Assembly: GCF_010731595.1 (NCBI RefSeq) | Contig: NZ_AP022582.1 | Coordinates: 1,364,001-1,428,000 of the forward strand | DNA length: 64,000 nt | Direction of reading: 5' to 3' | Source: Mycobacterium seoulense | GTDB taxonomy: Bacteria > Actinomycetota > Actinomycetes > Mycobacteriales > Mycobacteriaceae | Position numbers and translations under genes: made by a program | Notes under the pieces: model-generated | The model's database searches: none | What the model saw: only the letters and a program-made list of their open reading frames with translations | Told to the model about the DNA's origin: nothing | In this document: piece by piece, positions 43,187 to 51,935 of the stretch | How positions within the stretch are numbered: the first letter of the stretch is position 1 | Layout of the letters: each line of letters begins with the position of its first letter

Positions 43187-44032
43187 TCAGGGCGCGACGG
43201 GACGATTCGTCCACTCGCGGTCGGGCCGGCGCGACGAGCGGTACCAGCCGCCCGCCGCGCCGGTGCCGCCGTCGGTCGGGACGGTGTGGCCGGTGACGAA
43301 CGCCGACAGGTCAGACGCCAGGAACAGGATCACGCGGGCCTGATCCTCGGGAACGCCCATGCGGCCGACCGGAACCCACTGCGGCCACTGCGCCTGCTCG
43401 TCGGCGGACAGCCACTGCGAGTAGGGCACCTGTAGCGATTCCGTGACGTCGGGGGCGATCCCGTTGACCCGCACCCCGCGCCCGCCCACCTGCACCGCAA
43501 GGCTGCGAGTGAACTGGATGACGGCGGCCTTGAAAGCGGCGTAGACCGGATCTTCCGGGTAACCGCGCAGACCCTCGACGGAGGAGACGTTGACGATCGC
43601 GCCGGCCCGCCGGGCGACCATCGCCGGCAGGAATGCATGGGTGACCAGGAAGACGTGGTGCAGATTGATCCGGTAGAGCTCGTCCCAGAATCGGGGGTCG
43701 GTGTCGACGAACTCGCCCGGATGCCGCAGCCAGTGGCCCACGTTGTTGACCAGCACGTCGACCCGGCCATAGCGATCCAGCACCGATCGGGCCAGGTCGT
43801 CGACCGCGGCCGCGTCCCGGACGTCGCTGACCACGGCCACCGCCGACCCACCCGATTCCGCGATGTCGTCGACCGTCCGGGCGGCCAGCGCGGCGTCGAC
43901 GTCGACGATGACCACGTGCGCGCCCTGTCCGGCGAACAGCCGCGCGGTGGCCGCACCGATGCCGCCGCCACCGCCCGTCACCACCGCCACCCGGTCGCAA
44001 AGCAACCGGTCAGCACGCGTTTCGTCGCTCAT
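43187..44032 (-). CDS. Short-chain dehydrogenase/reductase
   Basis: The 281-residue classical SDR has TGGGGGIGAATARLFAGQG, the acidic VDVDAAL favouring NAD, NNVGHWLRHPGEF, and catalytic Tyr and Lys in VYAAFKAAVIQF. The C-terminal part ends in TDGGTGAAGGWYRSSRRPD. Convergent with the methyltransferase (15 bases) and divergent from a Lip esterase, from which it is separated by a region rich in GTAAAC repeats. The substrate is unknown. Confidence 0.86.
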   Translation of the reverse strand: MSDETRADRLLCDRVAVVTGGGGGIGAATARLFAGQGAHVVIVDVDAALAARTVDDIAESGGSAVAVVSDVRDAAAVDDLARSVLDRYGRVDVLVNNVGHWLRHPGEFVDTDPRFWDELYRINLHHVFLVTHAFLPAMVARRAGAIVNVSSVEGLRGYPEDPVYAAFKAAVIQFTRSLAVQVGGRGVRVNGIAPDVTESLQVPYSQWLSADEQAQWPQWVPVGRMGVPEDQARVILFLASDLSAFVTGHTVPTDGGTGAAGGWYRSSRRPDREWTNRPVAP

Positions 44033-44080
44033 CGCTCATATCTTGGGCTACCGGCGCAGATAAGCGACGCCCGGGTCGGC

Positions 44081-44125
44081 GTAAACCAGAATGATCATGT
44101 TTACCCACCTTTACCGGGCGTAAAC
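44081..44125. promoter_or_regulatory. Four GTAAAC/GTTTAC half-sites between divergent SDR and esterase genes
   Basis: GTAAAC at 44081-44086 and GTTTAC at 44099-44104 form an inverted repeat with a 12-base spacer. TTTAC at 44110-44114 and GTAAAC at 44120-44125 form a second with a 5-base spacer. The four copies within 45 bases, in the 186-base divergent promoter region, suggest paired operators for a shared regulator. No regulator gene is adjacent. Confidence 0.5.
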
Positions 44126-44218
44126 CGTGACGTACGCAACATTCGCACCGCGTTCCCCACAGTTTTTCTTCGCCGCGCGCGGGTATTCCGACCGCACTTG
44201 GCACGAAGGAGGGATTGC

Positions 44219-45256
44219 ATGGTTACTACCACCGATCCACACCGCGTATTGCCAAGTGGCGCAATGAAACGGCGAGTTCACCATCGCCACAGCCCGCAAT
44301 CGGTCGCTGTCTCGCTGGCGAGCCGGCTGATCGTGAAGAACACGGTGCGCGCCTGGGCCGTTACACCGAACTTGCGCTGGCCATTCGACTACATCGACAG
44401 TTTCGCGGGGTTGGTGCCGCGGTTTGGCATCTCGGCGGACATCGAACCCGTGCGACTGGAAAACTGTGCCGCCGAGTGGGTTTGCGCCCCGGGCGCGTCG
44501 ACGGACCGGGCGATCCTCTATCTGCACGGCGGTGCGTTCCTCACCTGCGGCTTGAACACGCACCGCTCGGTGGTCACCCGCTTGTCGAAGGCGGCGGATG
44601 CCGCGGTGCTCACCCTCGGATACCGAAAGCTGCCCTCGCATCACATCACCGACGCGATCGACGACGGGATGAGCGGGCTGCGCTGGCTGCAGGACTGCGG
44701 TTTCGACGGTGACCAGGTGGTCGTCGCCGGCGACTCGGCCGGGGGCTATCTCGCGTTCATGACCGCGCTGTCGGCCATTCGCAGCGAGGTGATGAGGCCG
44801 GCGGGGATCGCGACCATCTCCCCGTTCACCGACGCCGACCCGGCCCGAAAGCTGCGGCACCGCAATGCGCGCAAGTGTTCGATGTTCACCCGCGGGGCGT
44901 TGTCGGTGTTCGCCGGGTATCTCAGCCAGGCACAGGTTTTGGAGGGCGGCGGAGACTCCACTGTGGCTTCGCCGGTGGACGCCGATTTGTCCTGCCTGCC
45001 GCCGGTGACCATTCACGCCAGCTCCGACGAGCTGCTGCTTCCCGACGCCGAATTGATGGCAAAGCGCTTGGAGGCCAGCGGAATTCCGTGCGATCTGCAC
45101 CTGTGGGACGGTCAGATTCACGATTTCCCGCTGGCGGCGGACATTCTGCCGGAAGGAAGGCGGGCGATTCGCTACATCGGCGATTTCGTCAAGGACGTCA
45201 CCGCCGTGCGCGTGCCGTGGCGCCGTGGCCTGCGCACCGCCGCCGTGGCGGGCTAG
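44219..45256 (+). CDS. Alpha/beta-hydrolase esterase (Lip/HSL family)
   Basis: The 345-residue protein starts at ATG 44219 with a strong AGGAGG about seven bases upstream. An Arg/His-rich N-terminus is followed by the HSL fold: LYLHGGAFLTCG oxyanion loop, GDSAGGYLAF nucleophile elbow, Asp in SSDELLLPD and His in QIHDFPLA. It belongs with mycobacterial Lip carboxylesterases that cleave short or medium acyl esters. No clear signal peptide. It is divergent from the SDR and 322 bases before the FHA-ABC gene. Confidence 0.88.
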   Translation: MVTTTDPHRVLPSGAMKRRVHHRHSPQSVAVSLASRLIVKNTVRAWAVTPNLRWPFDYIDSFAGLVPRFGISADIEPVRLENCAAEWVCAPGASTDRAILYLHGGAFLTCGLNTHRSVVTRLSKAADAAVLTLGYRKLPSHHITDAIDDGMSGLRWLQDCGFDGDQVVVAGDSAGGYLAFMTALSAIRSEVMRPAGIATISPFTDADPARKLRHRNARKCSMFTRGALSVFAGYLSQAQVLEGGGDSTVASPVDADLSCLPPVTIHASSDELLLPDAELMAKRLEASGIPCDLHLWDGQIHDFPLAADILPEGRRAIRYIGDFVKDVTAVRVPWRRGLRTAAVAG

Positions 45257-45578
45257 CGAACTCGCGGAAGCGGTTGACCCGCAGTCGAATTCCCACACCA
45301 ATGGGGGCGTGCTGGCGGTCGCCGTCCTCCGAGTGAGTCTCCACCGTTTCATGGTGCTTGTGCCGGTCGGGGCCGGAGGCCTCGACGGGAAAACGGCCCC
45401 TCGGACGTCGTGGGGCGGGGCGTCGGTGGTGCCGGCTCGTTGCTCCACGGCATCGGTCGCCCTCACCCATGGACGGCGGGCCACCCGCCGCCCGCAACGC
45501 GCCGTGGGCGCGCGTGGCGGTGGACCGGTCGGGATTCGCCGACCCGTATTCGCGCGCCTGCCGATACAGTTGGTCGTA
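45257..45578. other. 322-base intergenic region upstream of FHA-ABC transporter
   Basis: No ORF with supporting features is found. The DNA is GC-rich throughout and I see no strong hairpin. TACAGT at 45565-45570 lies eight bases before the transporter ATG and may be the -10 hexamer of a leaderless promoter. The remainder is unexplained. Confidence 0.5.
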
Positions 45579-48245
45579 ATGAGCCGACCTGCCCCACCTG
45601 TGTTGACCGTGCGGTACGAAGGATCCGAGCGCACATTCGCCGCAGGCAACGATGTCGCGATCGGGCGTGACCTTCGCGCCGACGTCCGCGTGGCACATCC
45701 CCTGATCTCCCGTACGCATCTCATCGCCCGATTCGACCAGGGCCGATGGATGGCCATCGACAACGGCAGCCTCAACGGCCTGTTCGTCAACCACCATCGC
45801 GTGCCCATGGTCGACATCCACGACGGCCTGCGCGTCAACATCGGCAACCCGGACGGCCCGGCGCTGACCTTCGAGGTCGGCCGCCACCAGGGTTCGGCCG
45901 GGCGGCCCCCGCTGACGACGTCGATCCCGATCGCCAACCCGGCCAGCGCGGCCAGCCCCCGCGCGACTACCACGCCGCCGCCCGGCGCGCACTGGCCGGG
46001 CCAGCCCCAGCAGCCGGCCTCGGCCTCGTTCCGGCAGCCCACGCAGCCGCCCAGCGGGCCCGCTCCGATCCATCCGCCGAGCGGATCGATGCCCAGCCAC
46101 CCGTCAGCCCCGCAGCCCCGGTACCCCACCGGCGGCCATCCGGCGGCACCGCCCAGCGGGGCGCAACAAGCCCCGCACATCTACCGCCCGCAACCCATGA
46201 ACGGCCCGCCCGCCCAGGCCGGCGAGCCGACCGGGCTGGAAGCCGGACGGGTCGGCGGTGACGCGTCGAACATCGCGACGTCGATGATGAAGATCCTGCG
46301 GCCGGGCAAGGCGGCGGAGTCGGCGCCGGGGGCGATCAAGATCGGCCGGGCCAACGACAACGACATCGTCATTCCCGAGGTGCTGGCGTCGCGCCATCAC
46401 GCCACGTTGGTCCCGACGCCGCACGGCACCGAGATCCACGACAACCGCAGCATCAACGGCACCTTCGTCAACGGCGCGCGGGTCGACTCGGCCGTGCTGC
46501 ACGACGGCGACGTCGTCACGATCGGCAACATCGACCTCGTCTTCGCCGGCGGCACGCTGGCCCGCCGCGACGAGAGCGCGACGGCGACCCGCACCGGTGG
46601 CCTGGACGTGCGTGGCGTGTCGTGGACGATCGAGAACAACAAGACGCTGCTGGACGACATCTCGTTGGGCGCGCAGCCCGGAACGCTGACCGCCGTCATC
46701 GGGCCATCCGGGGCGGGCAAGTCGACGTTCGCCCGGCTGGTCGCGGGGTACACGCACCCGACCAGGGGCACGGTCGCGTTCGAGGGCCACAACGTGCACG
46801 CCGAATACGCCTCCCTGCGCAGCCGGATCGGCATGGTGCCCCAGGACGACGTGGTGCACGGGCAGCTGACGGTGCAGCAGGCGTTGATGTACGCCGCCGA
46901 GCTGCGGTTGCCGCCCGACACCACCAAGGACGACCGGGCCCAGGTGGTCGCCCGGGTGCTCGAGGAACTCGAGATGACCCAGCACCTGCACACCCGGGTC
47001 GACAAACTCTCCGGCGGCCAGCGCAAGCGCGCGTCGGTCGCACTCGAGCTGCTCACCGGGCCGTCGCTGCTCATCCTCGACGAGCCGACCTCCGGCCTGG
47101 ACCCCGCGCTGGACCGCCAGGTGATGACCATGCTGCGTCAGTTGGCCGACGCCGGCCGCGTGGTGCTCGTCGTCACCCACTCGCTGACCTACCTCGACGT
47201 CTGCGATCAGGTCCTGCTGCTGGCCCCCGGCGGCAAGACCGCCTTCTGCGGGCCGCCCAGCCAGATCGGGCCGGCCATGGGCACGACGAACTGGGCCGAC
47301 ATCTTCAGCACGGTCGCGGGCGACCCGGACGGGGCCAAGGCGCGCTACCTGGCGCGCACGGGCCCGCAGCCGCCGCCGCCGCCGGCCCAGCAGCCCGCGG
47401 ACCTGGGCGACCCGTCGCACACCAGCCTGTTCCGGCAGTTCTCGACGATCGCCAGGCGGCAGGTCCGGCTGATCTTCTCCGACCGCGGCTACTTCGTCTT
47501 CCTGGCGGTGCTGCCGTTCATCATGGGCTCGCTGTCGATGTCGGTGCCCGGCAACGTCGGGTTCGGCATCCCCAATCCGTACGGCGCCGCGCCCAACGAG
47601 CCCGGGCAGATCCTGGTGTTGCTCAACGTCGGCGCGGTGTTCATGGGGACCGCGCTGACCATCCGCGACCTGATCGGCGAACGCCCGATCTTCCTGCGCG
47701 AACAGGCCGTCGGCCTGTCCACCAGCGCCTACCTGCTGGCGAAGGTCTGCGTGTACACGGTGTTCGCGGTCATCCAGTCGGCGATCGTGACGATCATCGT
47801 GCTGATCGGCAAGGGCGGTCCGACGCAGGGGGCCGTGGCGCTGGGCCGGCCGGGTCTCGAACTGTTCGCCGACGTCGCGCTGACGTGCGTGGCCTCGGCG
47901 ATGCTGGGGCTGGCGTTGTCGGCCATCGCCAAGTCGAACGAACAGATCATGCCGCTGTTGGTGGTGGCGGTCATGTCGCAGCTGGTGTTCTCCGGCGGCA
48001 TGATTCCGGTGACCGGGCGGCTGGCGCTCGACCAGATGTCCTGGGCGACTCCCGCACGGTGGGGCTTCGCGGCCTCAGCCTCTACCGCCGACCTGACCAA
48101 ATTGGTGCCCGGTCCGCTCAGCCCGAAGGACTCGCACTGGCGTCACACGCCCGGTGCTTGGTGGTTCGACATGGCCATGCTGGTGGCCATTAGCGTGTTC
48201 TATCTGAGCTTCGTCCGCTGGAAGATCCGGCTACGGGGCGGCTGA
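45579..48245 (+). CDS. FHA-domain ABC transporter fused to ABC-2 permease (Rv1747-like)
   Basis: The 888-residue protein has FHA domain 1 (about 25-95; IGRDLRADVRVAHPLISRTH), a Pro/Gln-rich linker (about 105-225), FHA domain 2 (about 250-325; IGRANDNDIVIPEVLASRHH), an ATPase (Walker A GPSGAGKST at 375-383, signature LSGGQ at 477-481, Walker B LLILDEP at 497-503), and a six-helix ABC-2 permease from about 610. The order and N-terminus match M. tuberculosis Rv1747, an exporter regulated by phosphorylation by PknF and implicated in lipo-oligosaccharide export. No kinase gene is next to it here. ATG 45579 has no Shine-Dalgarno. Confidence 0.95.
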   Translation: MSRPAPPVLTVRYEGSERTFAAGNDVAIGRDLRADVRVAHPLISRTHLIARFDQGRWMAIDNGSLNGLFVNHHRVPMVDIHDGLRVNIGNPDGPALTFEVGRHQGSAGRPPLTTSIPIANPASAASPRATTTPPPGAHWPGQPQQPASASFRQPTQPPSGPAPIHPPSGSMPSHPSAPQPRYPTGGHPAAPPSGAQQAPHIYRPQPMNGPPAQAGEPTGLEAGRVGGDASNIATSMMKILRPGKAAESAPGAIKIGRANDNDIVIPEVLASRHHATLVPTPHGTEIHDNRSINGTFVNGARVDSAVLHDGDVVTIGNIDLVFAGGTLARRDESATATRTGGLDVRGVSWTIENNKTLLDDISLGAQPGTLTAVIGPSGAGKSTFARLVAGYTHPTRGTVAFEGHNVHAEYASLRSRIGMVPQDDVVHGQLTVQQALMYAAELRLPPDTTKDDRAQVVARVLEELEMTQHLHTRVDKLSGGQRKRASVALELLTGPSLLILDEPTSGLDPALDRQVMTMLRQLADAGRVVLVVTHSLTYLDVCDQVLLLAPGGKTAFCGPPSQIGPAMGTTNWADIFSTVAGDPDGAKARYLARTGPQPPPPPAQQPADLGDPSHTSLFRQFSTIARRQVRLIFSDRGYFVFLAVLPFIMGSLSMSVPGNVGFGIPNPYGAAPNEPGQILVLLNVGAVFMGTALTIRDLIGERPIFLREQAVGLSTSAYLLAKVCVYTVFAVIQSAIVTIIVLIGKGGPTQGAVALGRPGLELFADVALTCVASAMLGLALSAIAKSNEQIMPLLVVAVMSQLVFSGGMIPVTGRLALDQMSWATPARWGFAASASTADLTKLVPGPLSPKDSHWRHTPGAWWFDMAMLVAISVFYLSFVRWKIRLRGG

Positions 48246-48257
48246 GCCCGCGCCCGG

Positions 48258-48422
48258 TCAGGCGCCCTTGCGGATCACCTGCTCGGCGGCGGCGCGCATG
48301 CGGTCGGACAACTGCAGGAGCGCATGCTCGCCCACGCCGAGCGGAAGCGTGTATGCCAGTTGCCGCAATTCGACCGCATAGTTGCGCAGGTCTTCGCGGA
48401 GGCGTGTCTCAACAGTGGGCAT
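48258..48422 (-). CDS. Small protein of 54 residues
   Basis: Reads MPTVETRLREDLRNYAVE to IRKGA from ATG 48422 with GAGGGAG about six bases upstream. It is a charged, mostly helical protein (LRQLAYTLPLGVGEHALLQL in the middle) without Cys, signal peptide or membrane segment. I do not recognise it. It is convergent with the FHA-ABC gene (12-base gap). The clean ribosome site and codon use typical of this genome support coding. Confidence 0.6.
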   Translation of the reverse strand: MPTVETRLREDLRNYAVELRQLAYTLPLGVGEHALLQLSDRMRAAAEQVIRKGA

Positions 48423-48680
48423 GACATCTCCCTCGGGCTGCGGCCGGGCAAGGGTCCTGGTCCCCGTCGACCAGCCGATTGAAAAATTTTTGCAGTCACG
48501 CCGCGGATCTGCGAGAGCGCCGATGCGAATTAACGGGAGTTTGACAGCGTATTTACAGTCGATGCCCGCGAATCGTTGCCACCGGGAGTAGCGCCACGGC
48601 GAAATCCGGGGCGCAATCTCGCGGCCGCGTTACGCTGGCGCTGCTTGGTGTAAGGCCGGCAGAAAGGCAAAGGGGCCGGA
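48423..48680. other. 258-base promoter region between small gene and igr-like operon
   Basis: It contains an AT palindrome AAAAATTTTT at 48482-48491, very unlike its surroundings, and TTGACA at 48541-48546, a perfect -35 hexamer without a convincing -10 at 17 bases. AAAGGGG just before 48681 is the ribosome site of the first ACAD gene. The AT palindrome may be a protein-binding or DNA-bending site for the divergent pair. Confidence 0.4.
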
Positions 48681-49859
48681 ATGGATTTCGAACTCGACGC
48701 CGGGCAGCGAGCCTGGTTGGCCGAGGTCCGCGAGTTCCTACACGACAACGTCACCCCCGAGCTGCGAGCCGAGCTCGCCGAGCACGACCTGGAGTTCCCC
48801 GGCGGCGAGGTGGCGCGGTTCCGCCGCAAGATCGGGGAGAAGGGCTGGTTCGGGCTGAACTGGCCGCGCGAGTACGGCGGTATGGGCCTCGGCGCCGTTC
48901 ACCTGCATCTGTTGATGAGCGAATTCGAGTACTGGGGCGTCCCCGGGCCCGACCTGACGGTCACCTCCGTCGCGCCGATGATCATGCGGCACGGCACCGA
49001 GCGGAACAAATCCGAATGGCTGCCGCTGATTGCCAAAGGCGAAATGATATGCGCCGTAGGGTATTCCGAGCCCGACGCCGGCACCGACCTGGCCAACCTG
49101 CGCACCAGCGCGGTCCGCGACGGCGACGAATGGGTGATCAACGGCACCAAGATCTGGAACAGCGGCGCGCAACGCGCCACCCACGAGTGGCTCTGCGTGC
49201 GCACCGATCCCCACGCTGTGCGCCATCGCGGCATCTCGGTCATCATCGTCGGACTCGGCAGTCCCGGCGTGACGATCCGGCCGCTGTACGCGTGGTCGGG
49301 CTATCGCACCAACGAGGTGCACTTCCGCGACGTCCGGGTGCCGGTCACCAACCTGGTCGGCGAAGTCAACCGCGGCTGGGCGTACATCATCGGCGCACTG
49401 GATCTGGAACGCGGCGCGCTGACCAACGCGGGCGACCTGCGTCGCGCCGTGGAGGAATTGCGCGAGCTCGCTCGGCGCCCGCGCCGGGACGGCACGGTGC
49501 CCTACGAGAGCCCGTCGCTGCGACGCAGGCTCGCGCAGGCCGAGGCCGACGTGGCGGTGGCCACGCTGATGGGCTACGAGGCCGCCTCGATCCTCGACAG
49601 CGGCGTCATCCCCTCGGTGGAGGTCAGCGTCGAAAAGGTGTTCACCAGTGAGCTGCGCCAGCGCATCGCCCTGCTCGCCCTCGACCTGCTCGGACCGGAC
49701 GGCCTGCTGGCGCACCGCAGCGATCAGGCGCCCCTGGCCGGCACCTTCGAGCGGCTCTACCGGGCGGCGCCCCTGATGCGTTTCGGCGGCGGGACCAACG
49801 AGGTGCTCCGCGACATCATCGCCCAGCGCGGGCACACGATGCCCAGCTATGGGCGCTGA
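48681..49859 (+). CDS. Acyl-CoA dehydrogenase, first subunit of igr-like operon
   Basis: The 392-residue ACAD has CAVGYSEPDAGTDLANLRTSA, the substrate strand WVINGTKIWNSGAQ and C-terminal MRFGGGTNEVLRDIIAQRG. Size and pairing match FadE26-type (about 400 residues) subunits of alpha2-beta2 steroid ACADs. It is followed after three bases by a second ACAD of 374 residues, like the FadE26-FadE27 and ChsE1-ChsE2 pairs. It would desaturate a polycyclic or side-chain acyl-CoA, substrate inferred. ATG 48681 follows AAAGGGGCCGGA. Confidence 0.9.
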   Translation: MDFELDAGQRAWLAEVREFLHDNVTPELRAELAEHDLEFPGGEVARFRRKIGEKGWFGLNWPREYGGMGLGAVHLHLLMSEFEYWGVPGPDLTVTSVAPMIMRHGTERNKSEWLPLIAKGEMICAVGYSEPDAGTDLANLRTSAVRDGDEWVINGTKIWNSGAQRATHEWLCVRTDPHAVRHRGISVIIVGLGSPGVTIRPLYAWSGYRTNEVHFRDVRVPVTNLVGEVNRGWAYIIGALDLERGALTNAGDLRRAVEELRELARRPRRDGTVPYESPSLRRRLAQAEADVAVATLMGYEAASILDSGVIPSVEVSVEKVFTSELRQRIALLALDLLGPDGLLAHRSDQAPLAGTFERLYRAAPLMRFGGGTNEVLRDIIAQRGHTMPSYGR

Positions 49860-49862
49860 CGC

Positions 49863-50987
49863 ATGAGGGCGACACCCACCGCCGAACAGCGCGAGTTCGC
49901 CTCCTCGCTGGGCGCCCTCCTCGCCACCGAATGCCCCGTGTCGCTGGTGCGCGCACTGAACGAACCGGCCGCCGACCGCCGCACCCCGGGGCTGTGGAAG
50001 GCACTGACCCACGCTGGGGTTCTCGGGCTGGCGATCGGCGAGGAATACGGCGGCTCCGGCGGGTCGCTGGACGATCTCGCCGTCTTCTACACCGAGGCGG
50101 GACGCGCGCTGTGCCCGACGACCGTCCACAGCAGCATCCAGGCCGCCCTCGCGATCGACCAGCTCGGCCGGGCGGAGGCCAAGCACACCTGGCTGCCGCG
50201 CCTGGCGTCCGGCGCCGTCCGCGGCGCCACCGCGCTGTGGGGCGCGCGCGACGCCGCGCTGGTGTCGCCCGCGCTGCGGGCCGAGCCGGTGTCCACGCGA
50301 TGGCGGCTGAACGGCGCCGCGGACTACGTCGCCGATGCCGACGTCGCCGATGTCATCGTGATATCGGCTGCGGCGCAATCGCGTTCGCTGGTGTTCCTCG
50401 TCGACGCGGGGGCATCCGGGGTGACGATGGAACCGCTCGCCATGGCGGGCGGGCAGCGGGCGTGCACCGTGCGCTTCGACGACGTCACGGTCGGCGCCGA
50501 CGCGCTCGCGGGCGAGGTCACCGCCGCGGCCTTGCGGCGCCTGGCCAACACCGCGGTGGCATTGGGGTCGCTCGACCTGGTGGGGGTCGGGCAGGCTGTC
50601 ATCGAACGCACCGTCGACTACACCAAGCTGCGGCACCAATTCGGCCGGCCCATCGCGTCGTTTCAGGCCGCCCAGCACCTGGTCGCCGACATGCACATCG
50701 CGCTGGCGGCGGCGCGGCTGGCCGCCCATGCGGCGGTCTTCTGGATCGGCCGCGGCCGCACGGCGACCCGGGAGACGGCGATCGCGCGCATGCACGCGGC
50801 CGGCGCGGCCAGGTTGATCACGCTGGACGCCCACCAATTGCACGGCGGCATGGGGTATGTCACCGAGACCGACCTGCATCTGTGGTCCGAGCGGGCGCGG
50901 CTGGGCTCGACGTGGGGAGGCGGGGCCGATGTCGCCGCGTCGTGGCTGGAGGAGACGTTGGACGAGAACACCGAGGAGCGCCGGTGA
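49863..50987 (+). CDS. Acyl-CoA dehydrogenase, second subunit of igr-like operon
   Basis: The 374-residue ACAD has EEYGGSGGSLDDLAVF, HQFGRPIASFQAAQHL and DAHQLHGGMGYVTETDLH. The flavin-binding middle region is weaker (AALWGARDAALVSPALR) than in its neighbour, with the SEP-GSD flavin motif missing. That suggests an alpha-beta heterotetramer in which this subunit supplies only part of the active site. Its stop overlaps the next GTG start (GTGA). Confidence 0.88.
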   Translation: MRATPTAEQREFASSLGALLATECPVSLVRALNEPAADRRTPGLWKALTHAGVLGLAIGEEYGGSGGSLDDLAVFYTEAGRALCPTTVHSSIQAALAIDQLGRAEAKHTWLPRLASGAVRGATALWGARDAALVSPALRAEPVSTRWRLNGAADYVADADVADVIVISAAAQSRSLVFLVDAGASGVTMEPLAMAGGQRACTVRFDDVTVGADALAGEVTAAALRRLANTAVALGSLDLVGVGQAVIERTVDYTKLRHQFGRPIASFQAAQHLVADMHIALAAARLAAHAAVFWIGRGRTATRETAIARMHAAGAARLITLDAHQLHGGMGYVTETDLHLWSERARLGSTWGGGADVAASWLEETLDENTEERR

Positions 50988-51484
50988 GCGAAGACAGCCT
51001 GATCGACGCGGAGTCGGCGTCGCGCGTCGGCACGGTCGCCGCCACGGCGACGGGCGAGGTGAACCGGCGCGACTGGCAACGGTGGGCGGCGGCGATCGGC
51101 GACCACAATCCGTTGTGGTTCGACCCGGAGTACGCCAGGGCCAACGGCTTTCGCGACATCACCTGCCCGCCGCTTTTCCTGCAGTACGCCGTGCTCGGGG
51201 TCACGCACCTCGAGGCCCTGCGGCCCGACGGCTCCTCCGGCGCGATCTCGGGCAGCCTCGCGTTTCCGCGCGCCCCCAAGCGGATGGCCGGCGGGGAGAG
51301 CTTCGCCTTCCACCTGCCCGCCTACCACCGCGACGAGGTCGAGATGGTGCGCACCGTCGCATCCATCGTCGAAAAGCAGGGCCGCTCCGGCAGATTCGTT
51401 CTGGTCACCTGGCACACCGTGTACCGCAACCAGGACCGAGACCTGCTCGCCGAAGCGTCGACGTCGATGATCGCCCGCCCCTAG
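50984..51484 (+). CDS. MaoC-like hydratase subunit, N-terminal (FAS1-like) type
   Basis: The 166-residue hotdog protein starts at GTG 50984, with GAGGAG six bases upstream. The hydratase motif is GDHNPLWFD at about 39-47: Asp and Asn are kept, but the usual second His is Trp. In ChsH1-ChsH2 heteromers only one of the two subunits contributes catalytic residues, so this would be the structural, CoA-binding partner of the 51492 product. In igr the equivalent domain is fused to DUF35 in ChsH2; here they are separate genes. Confidence 0.85.
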   Translation: MSEDSLIDAESASRVGTVAATATGEVNRRDWQRWAAAIGDHNPLWFDPEYARANGFRDITCPPLFLQYAVLGVTHLEALRPDGSSGAISGSLAFPRAPKRMAGGESFAFHLPAYHRDEVEMVRTVASIVEKQGRSGRFVLVTWHTVYRNQDRDLLAEASTSMIARP

Positions 51485-51491
51485 GAGCGCC

Positions 51492-51935
51492 ATGACCGGC
51501 CAAGTCTTTTACGAGGACGTCCAGGTGGGCCAGCGCATTCCCGAGCTCACCGTGGACGTCGACGAAACGCAGTTGTTCTTCTTCAGCGCCGCCACCTACA
51601 ACGGTCACCGCATCCACTACGACAAGGATTGGGCGCGCGCGGTCGAAGGCTACGACGACGTCCTGGTCCACGGCCCGTTGCAGGCCGCGCTCCTCGGCCG
51701 GGCCATCGGGGACTGGATCGGCGGGCGCGGCCGGCTGGTCTCCTTCTCCGTGCAGAACCGGGCCGTCGCCCACCCCGGCCAGCCACTGAGCTTCGGCGGC
51801 ACGGTCACCGGCAAACGCCTCTCGGATGAGGGCGCCGGGTTGGTGGACCTCGAGATCGCCGGCCGCCGCGCGGAGACGGTGCTGACGCCGGGAACGGCGA
51901 CCGTCGAGCTGCCCCGGCGCGGAAACCCGTCGTGA
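51492..51935 (+). CDS. MaoC-like enoyl-CoA hydratase subunit
   Basis: The 147-residue hotdog protein has YNGHRIHYD at 36-44, the (R)-hydratase-type active-site segment with two histidines, followed by VLVHGPLQAALLGRAI. AGGAG precedes ATG 51492. It would form a heterotetramer with the 50984 product and hydrate an enoyl-CoA, as ChsH1 does in cholesterol side-chain loss. It overlaps the next start (GTGA). Confidence 0.86.
   Translation: MTGQVFYEDVQVGQRIPELTVDVDETQLFFFSAATYNGHRIHYDKDWARAVEGYDDVLVHGPLQAALLGRAIGDWIGGRGRLVSFSVQNRAVAHPGQPLSFGGTVTGKRLSDEGAGLVDLEIAGRRAETVLTPGTATVELPRRGNPS

Noticed and set aside
45257..45578. Possible short gene in the long gap
   Set aside because: No frame combines a start, a ribosome site and plausible composition.
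44111..46180. 689-codon open frame on the minus strand
   Set aside because: It spans two convincing plus-strand genes and an intergenic region, with no recognisable domain.
48738..50879. 713-codon open frame on the minus strand
   Set aside because: It is antisense to the two ACAD genes, which have clear family motifs, overlapping starts and ribosome sites.
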